Below, one piece after another: positions 44,926 through 52,978 of a stretch of 64,000 nt of DNA; the first letter of the stretch is position 1; each line of letters begins with the position of its first letter. The notes beneath the pieces were generated by a model. That model was not told the origin of the DNA and made no database searches. It saw only the letters and a program-made list of their open reading frames with translations. The DNA is taken from positions 186,001 to 250,000 of the forward strand of contig NZ_VOEI01000001.1 in the NCBI RefSeq assembly GCF_007846095.1. The letters are read 5' to 3'. The DNA comes from Mucilaginibacter achroorhodeus (lineage in GTDB: Bacteria; Bacteroidota; Bacteroidia; Sphingobacteriales; Sphingobacteriaceae). The translations under genes and the position numbers were made by a program.

Positions 44926-46155
44926 TTACTTACCCAATTTCTTTTTCAGGTTTTCGTCAATAGCTTCTAAAAACTCTTCGGTGTACAGGTAATCTGTTCC
45001 ATGCTCAACCTTTGGTTTAATGGTAATAGCAAGGTCTTTCGTCATTTTACCGCTCTCAACAGTTTCAATACAAACCTGCTCTAAAGCGTGGCAAAAATCT
45101 ATCAGCTCCTGGTTACCATCCAGTTTACCACGGAACTCTAAACCACGTGTCCAAGCAAATATAGATGCAATTGGGTTGGTTGAAGTTGGGCGGCCTGCCT
45201 GGTGCTCGCGGTAGTGACGGGTAACTGTACCGTGTGCTGCTTCTGCTTCCATAACTTCGCCGTTTGGTGTAACCAAAGTAGAGGTCATTAAACCTAATGA
45301 ACCAAAGCCTTGGGCTACGGTGTCAGACTGTACGTCGCCATCGTAGTTTTTACAAGCCCAAACAAAGTTACCGTTCCATTTAAGGGCCGATGCAACCATG
45401 TCATCAATTAAGCGGTGCTCGTAAGTAATGCCGGCAGCGTCAAATTTAGCTTTGTAATCGTTTTGGTAGATCTCTTCAAAAATGTCTTTAAAACGGCCAT
45501 CGTATTTTTTAAGGATGGTGTTTTTGGTAGACAAGTATAAAGGCCAGCCTTTCATTAAAGCCTGGTTAAAACATGCGTGCGCAAAACCTTTGATGGATTC
45601 GTCGGTGTTGTACATAGTTAAAGCAACGCCATCGCCTTTAAAGTTAAATACCTCAAAAGATTGTGGTTCGCCGCCATCCTCTGGTGTAAAGGTTACGGTA
45701 AGTTTGCCTTTGCCTTTAGTCAGGAAATCGGTAGCGCGGTACTGGTCGCCAAAAGCGTGGCGGCCAATGCAGATAGGCGCTGTCCAGTTTGGAACCAAAC
45801 GTGGTACATTGCTCATTACAATAGGCTCACGGAAAACGGTACCGTCCAATATATTACGGATAGTACCATTAGGTGACTTCCACATTTGTTTTAAGCCAAA
45901 CTCTTGTACGCGTTGCTCATCAGGCGTAATGGTAGCACATTTGATACCCACACCATATTGCAGTATAGCGTTAGCAGCATCTACGGTTACCTGGTCATCT
46001 GTTTCGTCGCGATACTCGATACCAAGGTCATAGTACTTAATATCAACGTCAAGATATGGTATTATTAATTTGTCTTTTATAAACTTCCAGATGATGCGGG
46101 TCATTTCATCACCGTCCAGTTCAACAACCGGATTTGCTACTTTAATTTTCGACAT
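44926..46155 (-). CDS. icd: NADP-dependent isocitrate dehydrogenase (eukaryotic-type homodimer)
   Basis: The 409-residue enzyme decarboxylates isocitrate to 2-oxoglutarate in the TCA cycle. The sequence is of the IDH1/IDH2 type: [14 protein letters not shown] near the N-terminus, the substrate loop [20 protein letters not shown], Lys/Tyr catalytic segments, [25 protein letters not shown] and the NADP-binding [17 protein letters not shown]. The length matches the family. The gene is alone, ending at a shared terminator. The position and composition are ordinary for a core gene. Confidence 0.96.
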   Translation of the reverse strand: MSKIKVANPVVELDGDEMTRIIWKFIKDKLIIPYLDVDIKYYDLGIEYRDETDDQVTVDAANAILQYGVGIKCATITPDEQRVQEFGLKQMWKSPNGTIRNILDGTVFREPIVMSNVPRLVPNWTAPICIGRHAFGDQYRATDFLTKGKGKLTVTFTPEDGGEPQSFEVFNFKGDGVALTMYNTDESIKGFAHACFNQALMKGWPLYLSTKNTILKKYDGRFKDIFEEIYQNDYKAKFDAAGITYEHRLIDDMVASALKWNGNFVWACKNYDGDVQSDTVAQGFGSLGLMTSTLVTPNGEVMEAEAAHGTVTRHYREHQAGRPTSTNPIASIFAWTRGLEFRGKLDGNQELIDFCHALEQVCIETVESGKMTKDLAITIKPKVEHGTDYLYTEEFLEAIDENLKKKLGK

Positions 46156-46310
46156 CGCTTGTTATGATTTTATTTTAACGGTTTCAAACATACATATTTT
46201 TTTATTTGCAAAGATTTATACCCTCAACTAATTACAAAAAGTTGTTTTTTAAAATGAGGCTGTTACCTTTACATTCAATCTGTGCTCCCTAATGCAGTTT
46301 ATTGTTCATT

Positions 46311-47027
46311 ATGACCAAATTGTTCATTAAAGGTACTTTTTTAACACTGGCATTTGCGGTTATCTCTTTGGCTGCTAAAGCCCAGATAGGTTATGATTAT
46401 GCCCAGTATGATTTAGGCTTGGGTGGAGCTTACAACACTGTTTACGGCGATGCACAAACAACCAAAGGCACTCCTTCTGCTGCCGTTAGTTTCAATTTTA
46501 ATCAAACACCTTATGCCAATTACATTTTTGAAGTTCAGGCAGGTACTTTAGAAGGTGGCGATAAACTATCTACCACGGGCAGATATTTTAAAAACTCTTA
46601 CACAGCTTTGGTTTTTAGAGGGCAGCTGCAAGCTGGCGAAATTATAGATTACAGTGGCGGCGGCATCATGGCGGGATTGAAAAACCTTTACCTTTCTACT
46701 GGTGTGGGTTACGTGCTTAACAACATGAAAGACATCAATCGCGTTTCGCAGAAACTTCAATATCCCAACGGCGACCCGTTTTATTCTGGCGGTCTCAATA
46801 AAAGCAACGAGCTGTATATACCCGCCCGCATAGGTTACGAGTTTAAATTCTTTAACCAATACAGCCAGCCTTCATTTAAGATAGACGTTGGTTATCAACT
46901 AAATTTTGACCTTACCGATAATTTGGATGGCTTCACAGCTGGCAAAAGCAAGGATGTGTGGTCGCAGATCAGTATCAACCTAAAATTTGCGCTTGGCGGC
47001 GTAACCTCATATCGTAAAACTTTATAA
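46311..47027 (+). CDS. Outer-membrane beta-barrel protein, hypothetical
   Basis: The 238-residue protein starts at ATG 46311; an upstream in-frame TTG was not used. A signal peptide (1 to about 22, cleavage after AKAQ) leads into alternating hydrophobic segments, such as AVSFNFNQTPYANYIFEVQAG and PARIGYEFKFFNQYSQPSFKIDVGYQLNF. The C-terminus is ISINLKFALGG followed by a short tail. This fits a small eight- to ten-stranded outer-membrane barrel of the OmpA/OmpW size. No family name can be supported. It is divergent from icd, with 155 bp between the start codons. Confidence 0.7.
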   Translation: MTKLFIKGTFLTLAFAVISLAAKAQIGYDYAQYDLGLGGAYNTVYGDAQTTKGTPSAAVSFNFNQTPYANYIFEVQAGTLEGGDKLSTTGRYFKNSYTALVFRGQLQAGEIIDYSGGGIMAGLKNLYLSTGVGYVLNNMKDINRVSQKLQYPNGDPFYSGGLNKSNELYIPARIGYEFKFFNQYSQPSFKIDVGYQLNFDLTDNLDGFTAGKSKDVWSQISINLKFALGGVTSYRKTL

Positions 47028-47077
47028 GAACCGTTTTTGGCAAGATTTTGGTTACTGTTTTATAAACATTTAAACCT

Positions 47078-47506
47078 ATGAATACCACCGAGCCAAATGA
47101 CGATTTTGTAACCGACCCTGAAGATAGGAACACACCCCTTGAAGGTGAAAATGATGACATTGTAGATGATGAGAACCTTAACTACGATGAAGAAGCTAAC
47201 AGTTACGAATACGATATAAAGGGCGATAACGAAGATTACGATCACCCGGACCCGTACGATACTACCGCCAATAATGGTGAGGATATCGATTCTACATATG
47301 ACGAAGCTAACCCGTATGATACCAAAGGTGAATACGATGCCGACCGTTCGTTAGAAACGGATGCAGAATCATTAGGGATGCATATTGACAGTGGTAAGAT
47401 AGTTGAGCTAAACCCGCGCGACGAAGCATTAGCTCACACGCCCGAAGATGACAGGGATGACCTGGACGAGGAAGGCTATCCTAAAAATGATACACCAGAG
47501 AAATAA
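47078..47506 (+). CDS. Highly acidic, low-complexity hypothetical protein
   Basis: The 142-residue protein is dominated by Asp, Glu, Asn and Tyr, so it will be very acidic and probably disordered. A DPYDT/NPYDT motif occurs twice. There is no signal peptide or membrane segment. It is 50 bp downstream of the outer-membrane barrel gene on the same strand and is closed by a bidirectional terminator shared with dnaX. Function unknown; acidic proteins like this can bind metal ions or basic proteins. Confidence 0.68.
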   Translation: MNTTEPNDDFVTDPEDRNTPLEGENDDIVDDENLNYDEEANSYEYDIKGDNEDYDHPDPYDTTANNGEDIDSTYDEANPYDTKGEYDADRSLETDAESLGMHIDSGKIVELNPRDEALAHTPEDDRDDLDEEGYPKNDTPEK

Positions 47507-47517
47507 TCAATACCAAG

Positions 47518-47549
47518 TAAAAAGGACGGCCCGATAAGCCGTCCTTTTT
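47518..47549. terminator. Bidirectional terminator before dnaX
   Basis: AAAAAGGACGGC and GCCGTCCTTTTTA form a stem with a CCGATAA loop between two converging genes, 12 bp past the acidic gene's stop codon. Confidence 0.82.
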
Positions 47550-47585
47550 ATTTAGTCTATACTTGTTTACTCAATCTACACTTGA

Positions 47586-49442
47586 TCAATCGAAATCGAG
47601 GTTAAACCTGCTCCTTAATTCCAACAATTGAGGGTTCTTTGCAGCCAGATACTGAAATTTTTCTAACGAGGTATAAGGTTTACGCACAGCAGTAGTTTCC
47701 TCCACCCGTACATTTACTTCAATATCAAAATTTCTAAGGGTGGTACGCAGGTAATTGAGCAAATATGGGCGCTCTTCTTTAAAGGCTGCCTCCTGTACTT
47801 TGTTTGATACAACTATCTCGTAAATTTCCTTGTTGATATGTTTTGGAGCGTTAGCTGTAAATATGGTCACCAGGCTCATGGCTTTACCATCGGCTTTTAT
47901 CTTGGCCGCATAATTACTCCAGCTTTGCAGAAACTGATCTTGCGTAAAGGCTTCTTTGTCCTCACCCTTTAGATACGGATCTTCTTCTTCCTTAGCTTCC
48001 TCTTCTACTATTTTACCCAATTCATTAAACTTGGGTATCTTAATGGAAGAAGTCGGAATATTTATGTTTGGCACAAAGCTGTTTACTTTCTCTGCAGCAG
48101 GTTCTTTGACTGCAACAGGTTTGGCGCTTAATGACAGTGTAGCGCTTACCGGAGCAGAAGTGACAGGCGCCGACTGCGATATTTTACCTGTATTGTAACT
48201 TACAGGAGTATCGCGAACTATAGCAACATCGTCATTTATTTTGGATTGCGGCGGTGACTGATTTACTGAGGTATCAGGTTTTTTTTTTAACTCTCCGTTG
48301 GGAGCAGCTGCATTACCGGCCGGCATACTTGCCAGGTTAAACACGGATTGCAGGTTGCTCATTTTCAGCAACGCCAGCTCAACCTGTAGCCGCTGATTCT
48401 TACTCTGCTTATAACCTATCTCGCATTGGTTGGCAATATTCATGGCCGATAACAGAAACGATGCCGACGCCGCCTGAGATTGCTGCAGATAACGCGCCTT
48501 GATGGTTTCGCTTACCTCGAGCAATTTAATAGTAGAGGTATCTTTACCCACTAACAAATTCCGAAGGTGTTCTGACAGACCTGAAATGAAATGGGCTCCG
48601 TCAAAGCCCTTTGATAATATCTCATCAAAAAGCAATAGCGTTTGAGCGCTGTCTTCTTGTAATAATCTATCGGTTATGTTAAAGTAGTAATCGTAATCGA
48701 GGATGTTAAGATTATCTATTACGGCTTTATAAGTAACATTGGCACCGGAGAAGCTAACTATCTGATCGAACATCGATAACGCATCCCTTAAACCGCCATC
48801 CGCTTTTTGGGCGATGATGTGTAAGCCGTCATCCTCGTAAGAGATGTTTTCTTTTTTGGCGATATTGGCAAGGTGCCCCGACATATCCTCTACCCTGATG
48901 CGGTTAAAATCAAAGATCTGGCATCGGGAAAGTATGGTTGGCAGTATTTTATGCTTCTCTGTTGTAGCTAATATAAATATGGCATAGTTAGGTGGTTCCT
49001 CAAGCGTTTTCAGGAAAGCATTGAATGCAGCCTGAGATAGCATGTGCACCTCATCGATAATATAAACCTTGTAGCGTGCTGCCTGCGGCGGTATACGCAC
49101 TTGATCGATCAGGCTGCGAATATCGTCAACCGAGTTATTTGATGCAGCATCAAGCTCGTGTACGTTAAAAGAATTGCCGTTCTGGAAAGCACGGCAGCTA
49201 TCGCACTCGCCACAAGCTTCACCATTTGGCTGTAAATTGGTACAGTTGATGGTTTTTGCCAGGATACGCGCGCATGTTGTTTTACCCACCCCACGTGGCC
49301 CGCAGAATAAAAATGCCTGTGCCAGCTGATTATTTTTGATAGCGTTTTTTAACGTATTGGTTATATGTTGCTGACCAACAACGGTTTCAAACGTTGCCGG
49401 GCGATACTTACGTGCCGAAACAATAAAATTATCCACAGCCAC
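47586..49442 (-). CDS. dnaX: DNA polymerase III subunit gamma/tau
   Basis: The 618-residue clamp-loader ATPase has a Walker A at 48-55 (GPRGVGKT), zinc ligands Cys67, Cys77, Cys80 and Cys83, Walker B in IIDEVHMLS, sensor 1 around ILATTEKHKILPTILSRC, and the clamp-loader domain III to about residue 370. The C-terminal part (about 375-618) is tau-like: it has a disordered linker and a final folded segment that should bind polymerase alpha. A run of ten A in the mRNA spans codons 385-388, and both alternative frames stop within eight codons, which suggests a programmed short form (see the site at 48279). A small acidic-protein gene lies upstream. Confidence 0.95.
   Translation of the reverse strand: MAVDNFIVSARKYRPATFETVVGQQHITNTLKNAIKNNQLAQAFLFCGPRGVGKTTCARILAKTINCTNLQPNGEACGECDSCRAFQNGNSFNVHELDAASNNSVDDIRSLIDQVRIPPQAARYKVYIIDEVHMLSQAAFNAFLKTLEEPPNYAIFILATTEKHKILPTILSRCQIFDFNRIRVEDMSGHLANIAKKENISYEDDGLHIIAQKADGGLRDALSMFDQIVSFSGANVTYKAVIDNLNILDYDYYFNITDRLLQEDSAQTLLLFDEILSKGFDGAHFISGLSEHLRNLLVGKDTSTIKLLEVSETIKARYLQQSQAASASFLLSAMNIANQCEIGYKQSKNQRLQVELALLKMSNLQSVFNLASMPAGNAAAPNGELKKKPDTSVNQSPPQSKINDDVAIVRDTPVSYNTGKISQSAPVTSAPVSATLSLSAKPVAVKEPAAEKVNSFVPNINIPTSSIKIPKFNELGKIVEEEAKEEEDPYLKGEDKEAFTQDQFLQSWSNYAAKIKADGKAMSLVTIFTANAPKHINKEIYEIVVSNKVQEAAFKEERPYLLNYLRTTLRNFDIEVNVRVEETTAVRKPYTSLEKFQYLAAKNPQLLELRSRFNLDFD
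48279..48288 (-). other. A10 slippery run in dnaX, candidate programmed frameshift/slippage site
   Basis: In the mRNA the sequence is TTA, then nine more A, then CCTGATACC, giving Leu385-Lys-Lys-Lys-Pro389. A shift of -1, or one extra A, reads AAA-AAA-AAA-ACC-TGA and stops at once. Loss of one A stops six codons after the run. A purine-rich GGAGAG lies three bases upstream. This is the same arrangement that yields gamma from dnaX in Escherichia coli (ribosomal shift) and Thermus (transcriptional slippage). Confidence 0.6.
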
Positions 49443-49508
49443 TAAGGTAGCAAGAAAATGGCTAAGCTGAAAGGCTAAATCAGTATTTAAAGGCCGGCAA
49501 ACTGAAGC

Positions 49509-49805
49509 TTATTGCAGGTCGTCATCCGGTAAATGATCAGCATCTTCAGGGTCAGGCTCATTCACATCGTCTCCAACGCGTATCTCCTTCAAATCGTTAC
49601 GCCACTCGGTTTGGTCTTCAAAATCCTCGTCTTCTTCATCATCCCAACTTCCCTCTTTTGGCAGGCTTTCGTCGGGGGTATTCAGATTTAACTCGTCGGC
49701 AAGGTTATCAGAACCATCGCCGTCGTCATCGGCGCCTGGGGCTTGCATTAATAAAATTGCATATTCTAAAGCGTTGAACGCATGGGGTTGATAGCAGTAA
49801 TTCAT
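49509..49805 (-). CDS. Small acidic hypothetical protein
   Basis: The 98-residue protein starts at the ATG at 49805 (MNYCYQPHAFNALEYAILLMQ). Only its first 25 residues look folded; the remainder is mostly Asp and Glu. The extra 12 residues of the longer frame (from 49841) look non-coding. It lies 66 bp upstream of dnaX on the same strand, so it may share an operon with it. No family was recognised. It is unrelated in sequence to the acidic protein at 47078, except in composition. Confidence 0.62.
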   Translation of the reverse strand: MNYCYQPHAFNALEYAILLMQAPGADDDGDGSDNLADELNLNTPDESLPKEGSWDDEEDEDFEDQTEWRNDLKEIRVGDDVNEPDPEDADHLPDDDLQ

Positions 49806-49863
49806 GGCGATGTTATTTGATTTGAGAACGACAAATAACATGCCATGTAACCAATTGATAAGC

Positions 49864-50488
49864 CTATTTTAAAATTTCGATCGCGGTGATCTCTTTTAGC
49901 TGAAAATATCCTTTAGCACCAGGCAAATAGGCTTCCGTTTGCTTCCAGCATATCTTTAATTTCTTTCCAACCAACCCAGTTATCGGACCGGTAAATTTAT
50001 CATAGCCTTGAAACTGTCCAAACCACAAAAATGATTTCTCTTTACCGCCGCTTAAAATTACAACATAATTAAAGCCTTTGTTATCTATCCGTTTAAATGT
50101 TCCAATGCTTTTGTTGCTAATATCAGCATCGTCATCTCGTTCTTCTAATTCCTTTGATGCCATTTTTATAGATATTTCTGAAAAGGCCTGGCAATTTTGC
50201 CTAAACAGGTTTTTACCTATATCAATACCAATCTGTCTCATGCCAGCTTTATCACCCGTATCTACATGCTTTTCCTCGGCAACTTCGAATAACAGGTTGG
50301 CATGCTTTACGAAACAGTTTGTAAAGATGGCGGTAGCATCAGCTTTGCCTTTAACAGTTTGCAGGTCAACCCTGGTTAAGCAATTGCAAACGCTATCGGT
50401 CATGGCTTTTCTTTAGGCCTAAAGAAGTTTGGCCATTGGCAATTAAAAACGTAGCACCTGCGATAAGCGTTAGTAAAAGTTTTTTCAT
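49864..50488 (-). pseudogene. Secreted protein gene with a frameshift just after the signal peptide
   Basis: The ATG at 50488 starts a perfect signal peptide (MKKLLLTLIAGATFLIANGQ) that runs to TSLGLKK and then stops after four more codons. One base earlier or later, the frame continues as MTDSVCNCLTRVDLQTVKG for 179 residues, with conserved cysteines (CNCL, NCF, ENC-like NCQAF). The CNCL pattern near a mature N-terminus is typical of a secreted Bacteroidota family. One extra A in the AAAA of AAGAAAAGCC explains the shift. Without it the join reads LGLKKAMTDSVCNCL. The cytoplasmic form alone (49864-50403) would have no export signal. This is either a true frameshift or a homopolymer error. 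Confidence 0.72.
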
Positions 50489-50534
50489 CTAATTGATCAA
50501 TAGTTTAAAGGGCTGAAAATATGGATATTTGTCT

Positions 50535-50564
50535 TTGAAAATAAATTTATTCTTTCTACATTTG
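50535..50564 (+). promoter_or_regulatory. Canonical Bacteroidota promoter of the rpsF operon
   Basis: TTG at 50535-50537, 19 nt, then TACATTTG at 50557-50564. It ends 42 bp before the rpsF ATG. The TACATTTGCAG block also appears before the tRNA-Phe gene. Confidence 0.75.
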
Positions 50565-50606
50565 CAGCCCCGATATACTGGGTAAATAATTAAAAATCAA
50601 TTTATA

Positions 50607-50972
50607 ATGCAACAGTACGAAACCGTGATCGTTCTAACCCCGTTGCTTTCAGAAGACGTTGCGAAAGAGGCAATTGCCAAATTCACAAAGATCTTAACTG
50701 ATGGCGGAGCCGAAATTGTCCAAGAAGACAATTGGGGTTTGAGAAAATTAGCGTACCCAATTCAAAAGAAAACTACAGGGTACTATCACTTAACTGAATA
50801 CAAGGCTCCGGGTGATTTAATTAACAAATTGGAGGTTGAATTCAGACGTGATGAGCGCGTTCTGCGTTTCTTAACTATTGCTTTGGATAAACATGCCATT
50901 GCTTACAACGAGAAAAAACGCAGCGGTGCTTTCAACAAAAAACCTGCAGCTAAAGCGGAGGAGAACAACTAA
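50607..50972 (+). CDS. rpsF: 30S ribosomal protein bS6
   Basis: The 121-residue protein has the ferredoxin-like bS6 fold: the start [29 protein letters not shown] (here [15 protein letters not shown]) and [15 protein letters not shown], the helix that contacts bS18. A C-terminal Lys/Ala tail is extended, as usual in this phylum. The gene heads the rpsF-rpsR-rplI operon under a canonical promoter and has no Shine-Dalgarno sequence. Its last codon overlaps the first base of rpsR. bS6 and bS18 bind together on the 30S platform. Confidence 0.97.
   Translation: MQQYETVIVLTPLLSEDVAKEAIAKFTKILTDGGAEIVQEDNWGLRKLAYPIQKKTTGYYHLTEYKAPGDLINKLEVEFRRDERVLRFLTIALDKHAIAYNEKKRSGAFNKKPAAKAEENN
50957..50963 (+). 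promoter_or_regulatory. Shine-Dalgarno sequence GGAGGAG of rpsR
   Basis: GGAGGAG lies 8 nt before the rpsR ATG and is inside the end of rpsF. Strong Shine-Dalgarno sequences are rare in Bacteroidota, so its presence before bS18 is notable. Confidence 0.7.
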
Positions 50973-51235
50973 TGGCAAACGACCAAATTAAATACGTTAC
51001 TGCTCCAAAAGTGGAGGATAACCGTAAAAAATACTGCCGTTTTAAAAAGAACGGTATCAAATACATCGATTACAAAGACGCTAACTTCCTTTTAAAATTT
51101 GTTAACGACCAGGGTAAAGTATTACCTCGCCGTTTAACAGGTACTTCATTGAAGTTTCAGCGTAAAGTGGCACAGGCTGTTAAACGCGCGCGCCACATCG
51201 GTTTATTACCTTATGTTACAGACTCATTAAAATAA
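50972..51235 (+). CDS. rpsR: 30S ribosomal protein bS18
   Basis: The 87-residue protein has the bS18 core: KYCRFKKNGIKYIDYKDANFLLKFV, then GKVLPRRLTGTSLKFQRKVAQAVKRARHIGLLPY. It packs against bS6 and helix 22-23 of 16S rRNA on the 30S platform, near the anti-Shine-Dalgarno region. It is unusual in this organism group that the gene has a strong GGAGGAG ribosome-binding site, overlapping rpsF. In Bacteroidota the anti-Shine-Dalgarno is held in a pocket involving bS18, bS6 and bS21, so this site may serve autoregulation. Confidence 0.97.
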   Translation: MANDQIKYVTAPKVEDNRKKYCRFKKNGIKYIDYKDANFLLKFVNDQGKVLPRRLTGTSLKFQRKVAQAVKRARHIGLLPYVTDSLK

Positions 51236-51237
51236 TC

Positions 51238-51245
51238 AAGGAGGT
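51238..51245 (+). promoter_or_regulatory. Shine-Dalgarno sequence AAGGAGGT of rplI
   Basis: AAGGAGGT is an exact 8-base complement of the 16S 3' end and lies 6 nt before the rplI ATG. Only two sites of this strength were noticed in the window, this one and that of rpsR. Confidence 0.72.
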
Positions 51246-51251
51246 AAACAA

Positions 51252-51695
51252 ATGGAAGTTATTTTAAAACAAGACGTAAAGAACCTCGGCGATAAAGACG
51301 ATGTAGTGAATGTAAAGCCGGGTTACGGCCGCAACTTTCTTATCCCTAAGGGTTATGCTATATTAGCTACTGAAAGTGCACGTAAAGTTTTGGCTGAGAA
51401 CATCAAACAAGCTCAGTTTAAACAAGAAAAGATCCGCAAAGATGCTGATGCTATTGCTGCTAAATTAGAAGGTGTAAAACTTACTATCGGCGCTAAAGCA
51501 GGCGAAAGTGGTAAAATCTTCGGTGCTATCAATACCATCCAGGTTGCTGATGCATTGAAAAAAGAAGGTTTTGACGTTGATCGTCGCCGTATCACTTTTG
51601 ACCAGGAGCCAAAAGTATTGGGCGAGTACGTTGCTAACGTAAACCTGCACAAAGAAGTAAAAGTTCAGGTACCTTTTGAAGTAGTAGCTGAATAA
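51252..51695 (+). CDS. rplI: 50S ribosomal protein bL9
   Basis: The 147-residue protein has the two bL9 domains. The N-terminal rRNA-binding one reads MEVILKQDVKNLGDKDDVVNVKPGYGRNFLIPKGYAI. A long connecting helix (about 40-75) and the C-terminal domain (GKIFGAINTIQVADALKKEGFDVDRRRI) follow. bL9 stabilises the L1 region and helps keep reading frame. The gene closes the rpsF-rpsR-rplI operon; a terminator follows 57 bp later. Confidence 0.97.
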   Translation: MEVILKQDVKNLGDKDDVVNVKPGYGRNFLIPKGYAILATESARKVLAENIKQAQFKQEKIRKDADAIAAKLEGVKLTIGAKAGESGKIFGAINTIQVADALKKEGFDVDRRRITFDQEPKVLGEYVANVNLHKEVKVQVPFEVVAE

Positions 51696-51751
51696 TTATA
51701 ATATCCCCGTTCCTACTCTTTTAGAGTTTAGAACTTAGGATTTAGAATTTT

Positions 51752-51788
51752 AAAAAAGGAGTTTGGCATTTGCCCTGCTCCTTTTTTA
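51752..51788 (+). terminator. Terminator of the rpsF-rpsR-rplI operon
   Basis: AAAAAAGGAG pairs with CTCCTTTTTT, with an inner TGGCA/TTGCC stem, ending in a T-run. Confidence 0.75.
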
Positions 51789-51811
51789 TTTACCTTACAT
51801 ATGCATCTTAA

Positions 51812-52552
51812 ATGGCTAAAAAAGCGCAATCCCGCAAAAAAGGCAACACCACAGGCATTCACCGTAATGGCATCTTAAAACTGGTGTTACGTGTTGTTAA
51901 ACTTGTTTTTATTTTGTTTGTGGGCTCAAGCCTTTTTTTTGTGATTTTGTACCGTTTTGTGAACCCTCCGGTTACCTGGTTAATGATACAGCGGGGCTTT
52001 GAACGCAAAGGCCGCGGTCTTGAGTGGAAGGTAGACAAAAAATGGGTGGACTTTGACCAAATTGCTGACCCTATGAAACGCGCTGCCGTTGCTGCCGAAG
52101 ATCAGACGTTTTTAGAGAACCATGGTTTTGATTTTCATGCGATAGAAAAGGCGATAGAGAAAAACTCTAAAAGTAAAAAGCTGATTGGTGGCAGCACCAT
52201 AACGCAACAAACAGCCAAGAATGTTTTCCTTTGGCCGGGGCGCTCTTTTGTGCGCAAGGGACTTGAGGCATGGTTTACCGTGTTGATAGAGGCTTTTTGG
52301 GGCAAGAAGCGGATTATGGAAGTATATCTCAATGTTATTGAAATGGGCGATGGTATATATGGTGTGGATGCAGCATCTCAATCCTACTTTCATAAGCCAG
52401 CATCACAGTTAACCAAACGGCAGGCAGCTGCTATTGCAGTTATATTCCCAAGCCCGCTGCGTTGGAGCGCCACCAACCCTACCCGCTATCTAAAACACCG
52501 GCAGTACCTGATATTAAAAAACATGCGAAGGTTAGGACCGCTGGAGTTTTAA
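51812..52552 (+). CDS. mtgA: Monofunctional peptidoglycan glycosyltransferase
   Basis: The 246-residue GT51 enzyme has a basic cytoplasmic start and one membrane helix (about 28-50). The catalytic motifs are present: AAEDQTFLENHGFD with the base Glu, GGSTITQQTAKNVFLW with the second Glu region and the lipid II-binding Lys/Gln pattern, then VYLNVIEMGDGIYGVDAASQSYF. It polymerises lipid II into glycan strands without a transpeptidase domain. Typical mtgA length. It converges on a YciI gene with a 7-bp gap. Confidence 0.95.
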   Translation: MAKKAQSRKKGNTTGIHRNGILKLVLRVVKLVFILFVGSSLFFVILYRFVNPPVTWLMIQRGFERKGRGLEWKVDKKWVDFDQIADPMKRAAVAAEDQTFLENHGFDFHAIEKAIEKNSKSKKLIGGSTITQQTAKNVFLWPGRSFVRKGLEAWFTVLIEAFWGKKRIMEVYLNVIEMGDGIYGVDAASQSYFHKPASQLTKRQAAAIAVIFPSPLRWSATNPTRYLKHRQYLILKNMRRLGPLEF

Positions 52553-52559
52553 AAGAACA

Positions 52560-52847
52560 TTACCTGATTATACCGTTTATGGCCGGATGGCTTTTAGACG
52601 CGTTAAATTCTGTTATCGAAAATTCCGCAAGATTGTGTTTGTGAAACGGATCTTCAGCAATTATCTTTTCTAAAATTTCTTTTGAGTCTGCCTGGGCTAT
52701 AATTACACCACCAGTACGTGGCACTTTCCTTCCACTCATTAAAAACACGTCGGCTTTGTAATATTTGTCGAGGTAACTAACGTGCGCAGCCATATAATTA
52801 TCTAATTCCTCCAGAGGCGCAGTATAATGTAAATCAATAATAAACAT
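52560..52847 (-). CDS. YciI-like family protein
   Basis: The 95-residue protein starts at ATG 52847 (MFIIDLHYTAPLEELDNY). The 12 codons upstream in the same frame have no family similarity. It has the ferredoxin-like YciI/YCII fold, with the conserved His8 in DLHYTAPL, the Asp/Ser pair and the terminal EDPFHKHNLAEFSITEF segment that forms the edge strand. YciI-type proteins dimerise and some act as dehydrochlorinase-like or stress-linked enzymes; the substrate here is unknown. The gene converges on mtgA. Confidence 0.88.
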   Translation of the reverse strand: MFIIDLHYTAPLEELDNYMAAHVSYLDKYYKADVFLMSGRKVPRTGGVIIAQADSKEILEKIIAEDPFHKHNLAEFSITEFNASKSHPAINGIIR

Positions 52848-52913
52848 GATCTTTAAACACTGAACTATAGCGAAAGTTCGCAAAAGCCACCGCCTTAATA
52901 CAACAAACGGTTA

Positions 52914-52951
52914 AATAAAAATCCCCGCGGATCATAAGGTCACGCGGGGAC
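52914..52951 (-). terminator. Terminator of the downstream minus-strand gene
   Basis: TCCCCGCG and CGCGGGGA form a GC stem with a 13-nt loop. On the minus strand a T-run follows the stem, just after the stop codon of the 52979 gene. Confidence 0.75.
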
Positions 52952-52978
52952 GTTTTGTTTTATTTGATACTAATTGAA

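Noticed and set aside
45482..46033. 183-residue plus-strand frame
   Set aside because: Antisense to icd, which is a clear core gene.
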